From: Hemibagrus wyckioides
Lineage: Eukaryota; Chordata; Actinopteri; Siluriformes; Bagridae
DNA length: 64,000 bases
Assembly: GCF_019097595.1 (NCBI RefSeq)
Contig: NC_080719.1
Coordinates: forward strand, 15,397,501-15,461,500
Reading direction: 5' to 3'
Shown here: one piece after another, positions 62,801 through 64,000 of the stretch
Position numbering within the stretch: the stretch's first letter is position 1
Layout: the number at the start of each line of letters is the position of its first letter
The notes under the pieces: generated by a model
What the model was told of the DNA's origin: nothing
The model's database searches: none
Seen by the model: the letters and a program-made list of their open reading frames with translations, nothing else
Position numbers and translations under genes: made by a program

Positions 62801-64000
62801 ATACATAATGAGGTTTCATAAGAAGGAAATATTTAATTCATTTTGATTTGAAAGTTCATTATATCCCACATCTGAAAGATTTGCTTTAATATACTGCAAA
62901 ATGATATTATTATCCCGTAAGGCTACACTTTACGCTCAGACATGTTCAAAATTAAATTCACTTCAGAGCACAGCAAGGGGTGCAAAAGCAAAGGTAGTGA
63001 AGAAAATTAGTGATAATTATGGGTAATTTCTACAAGACTGAATGCAGGGGAAAATTACTAACTGACTGGACGTAAAAATTGGCTGTGTCCAAGTTATACA
63101 TGTATAGTTTATTCTTGAACATTTAACTGTATATCACGCCACTATAGATTTATGGAGATGAAAAAATGATGCTCTGCTGTCTGATCATTATCAGAGCTGT
63201 AAAACAACTTTCTGATGAAACAGTTTCGTTAGAAAAAACAGTATTTCACAGCATTGCCTACAACAACAAACGTTTTGGAGCACAAGACATGTTTACAAGT
63301 GCACTTACGTTAAATGTATTTAAAATGCTGAAAGAAATTCCTCTTAACGTAAAACACACCCCCTTATTTGACCACCGTCATTGAATCATCCATGCCATGT
63401 ACTGAAATAATTCTTATAATTCTCACTTCAACATTTATAACCCTATCATAACACAGCTCTATTAATAGTAAGATATAAGATAGCACCTTTTGTCTGCACT
63501 GAGTGGAATGCAGCAGGCTTTATATCTACATGAAGGCAAAAAAAGAAACGTTATCCAGTCCTTTTGCTATTGTTAGCATCTGGAGAGCCTTTGACACTCT
63601 GGTTAACAGAAGATGCTCCATATTGCAGGTCTTGGTGTAGCCGCTCAAAGCAAAGCAAAAAGCTACCCTGCATGTCTGTTCACCCCACCTCTCTCTTCCA
63701 CTCATCCCTTCACTCCCATCTTCCGCTAGGGTGAAACCCTCCCGTGTGCTCTGAGTGCTTCACCCTCTGGCTGGTAATTACCAGAAAATAGTGTCTTAAG
63801 TGGGTTCAGGTCTGGAGAGTGCTGTGAAAGGTTGTCTGTCTTGTCTGAATGTGCTTTGAAACACAGCTGCTCTGGCCAATCATAACAGAGTGAGCTGACT
63901 TCATATCAAGTGCACTTCTCCTACATTGTAGTAACACATGGTGGTGACACGGTAGAATGCAAATTTGTAGACGATTTAGAAGTTGTGTACACACAGGCAG

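Larger units (their letters stand above)
57513..64000 (-). other. NCAN intron upstream of EGF 1 (at least 6.5 kb)
   Basis: No exon joined to EGF 1 is recognisable. A large Ser/Thr/acidic GAG-attachment exon would show as a long minus-strand frame, and none exists here. It contains the hAT-type miniature element at 57905-58103, an end fragment of the TTAGGAACAC family at 59770-59812 and one unassigned 82-codon ORF (60602-60850). Confidence 0.6.

Overview
The window is vertebrate nuclear DNA, almost certainly from a teleost fish. It is AT-rich and intron-dominated, with long tetra- and dinucleotide microsatellites, several TA-flanked Tc1/mariner-type elements, hAT-type miniature elements with 8-bp target duplications, and tRNA-SINE-like, LINE and DIRS-type relics. 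The repeat types suggest an otophysan such as a catfish, but that is only an impression. No bacterial, viral or organellar genes were seen.

Two genes are well supported and face each other tail to tail. On the + strand, 8186-14625, lies a complete five-exon hyaluronan and proteoglycan link protein (signal peptide, Ig-V domain, two Link modules). Its residues fit HAPLN4 better than HAPLN1, 2 or 3. On the - strand, from 57512 down to 27012, lie the last seven exons of a lectican proteoglycan: EGF, calcium-binding EGF, a C-type lectin domain over three exons, a Sushi/CCP domain, and a short basic, histidine-rich tail. The tail and the HAPLN4 partner identify it as neurocan (NCAN). Exon lengths (114/117, 114, 159, 83, 145, 183 nt) and phases are those of the lectican family, and every junction joins in frame. 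The hyaluronan-binding N-terminus and the glycosaminoglycan-bearing central region of NCAN are not recognisable in the window and should lie beyond base 64000.

Layout: 1-4000, repeat-dense DNA (Tc1-type elements, a DIRS-type reverse transcriptase relic). 4029-5700, a weakly supported candidate two-exon gene for a small secreted peptide. 5700-8000, mostly featureless apart from a LINE fragment and microsatellites. 8000-14625, HAPLN4. 14626-27011, 12.4 kb convergent intergenic DNA holding both 3' UTRs and several repeats. 27012-57512, NCAN 3' exons in large introns (3.7, 2.8, 8.6 and 13.8 kb). 57513-64000, the next NCAN intron, without a recognisable exon.

Biologically, link proteins stabilise binding of lecticans to hyaluronan, and the lectican C-type lectin domain binds tenascins. 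HAPLN4 and neurocan belong to brain extracellular matrix and perineuronal nets, so the locus encodes two parts of one complex. No wholly new system was found. The best leads are the candidate small secreted peptide gene, a miniature hAT element inserted 30 nt before a HAPLN4 splice acceptor, alternative start and splice possibilities in both genes, and an unassigned small ORF in the 5'-most intron.
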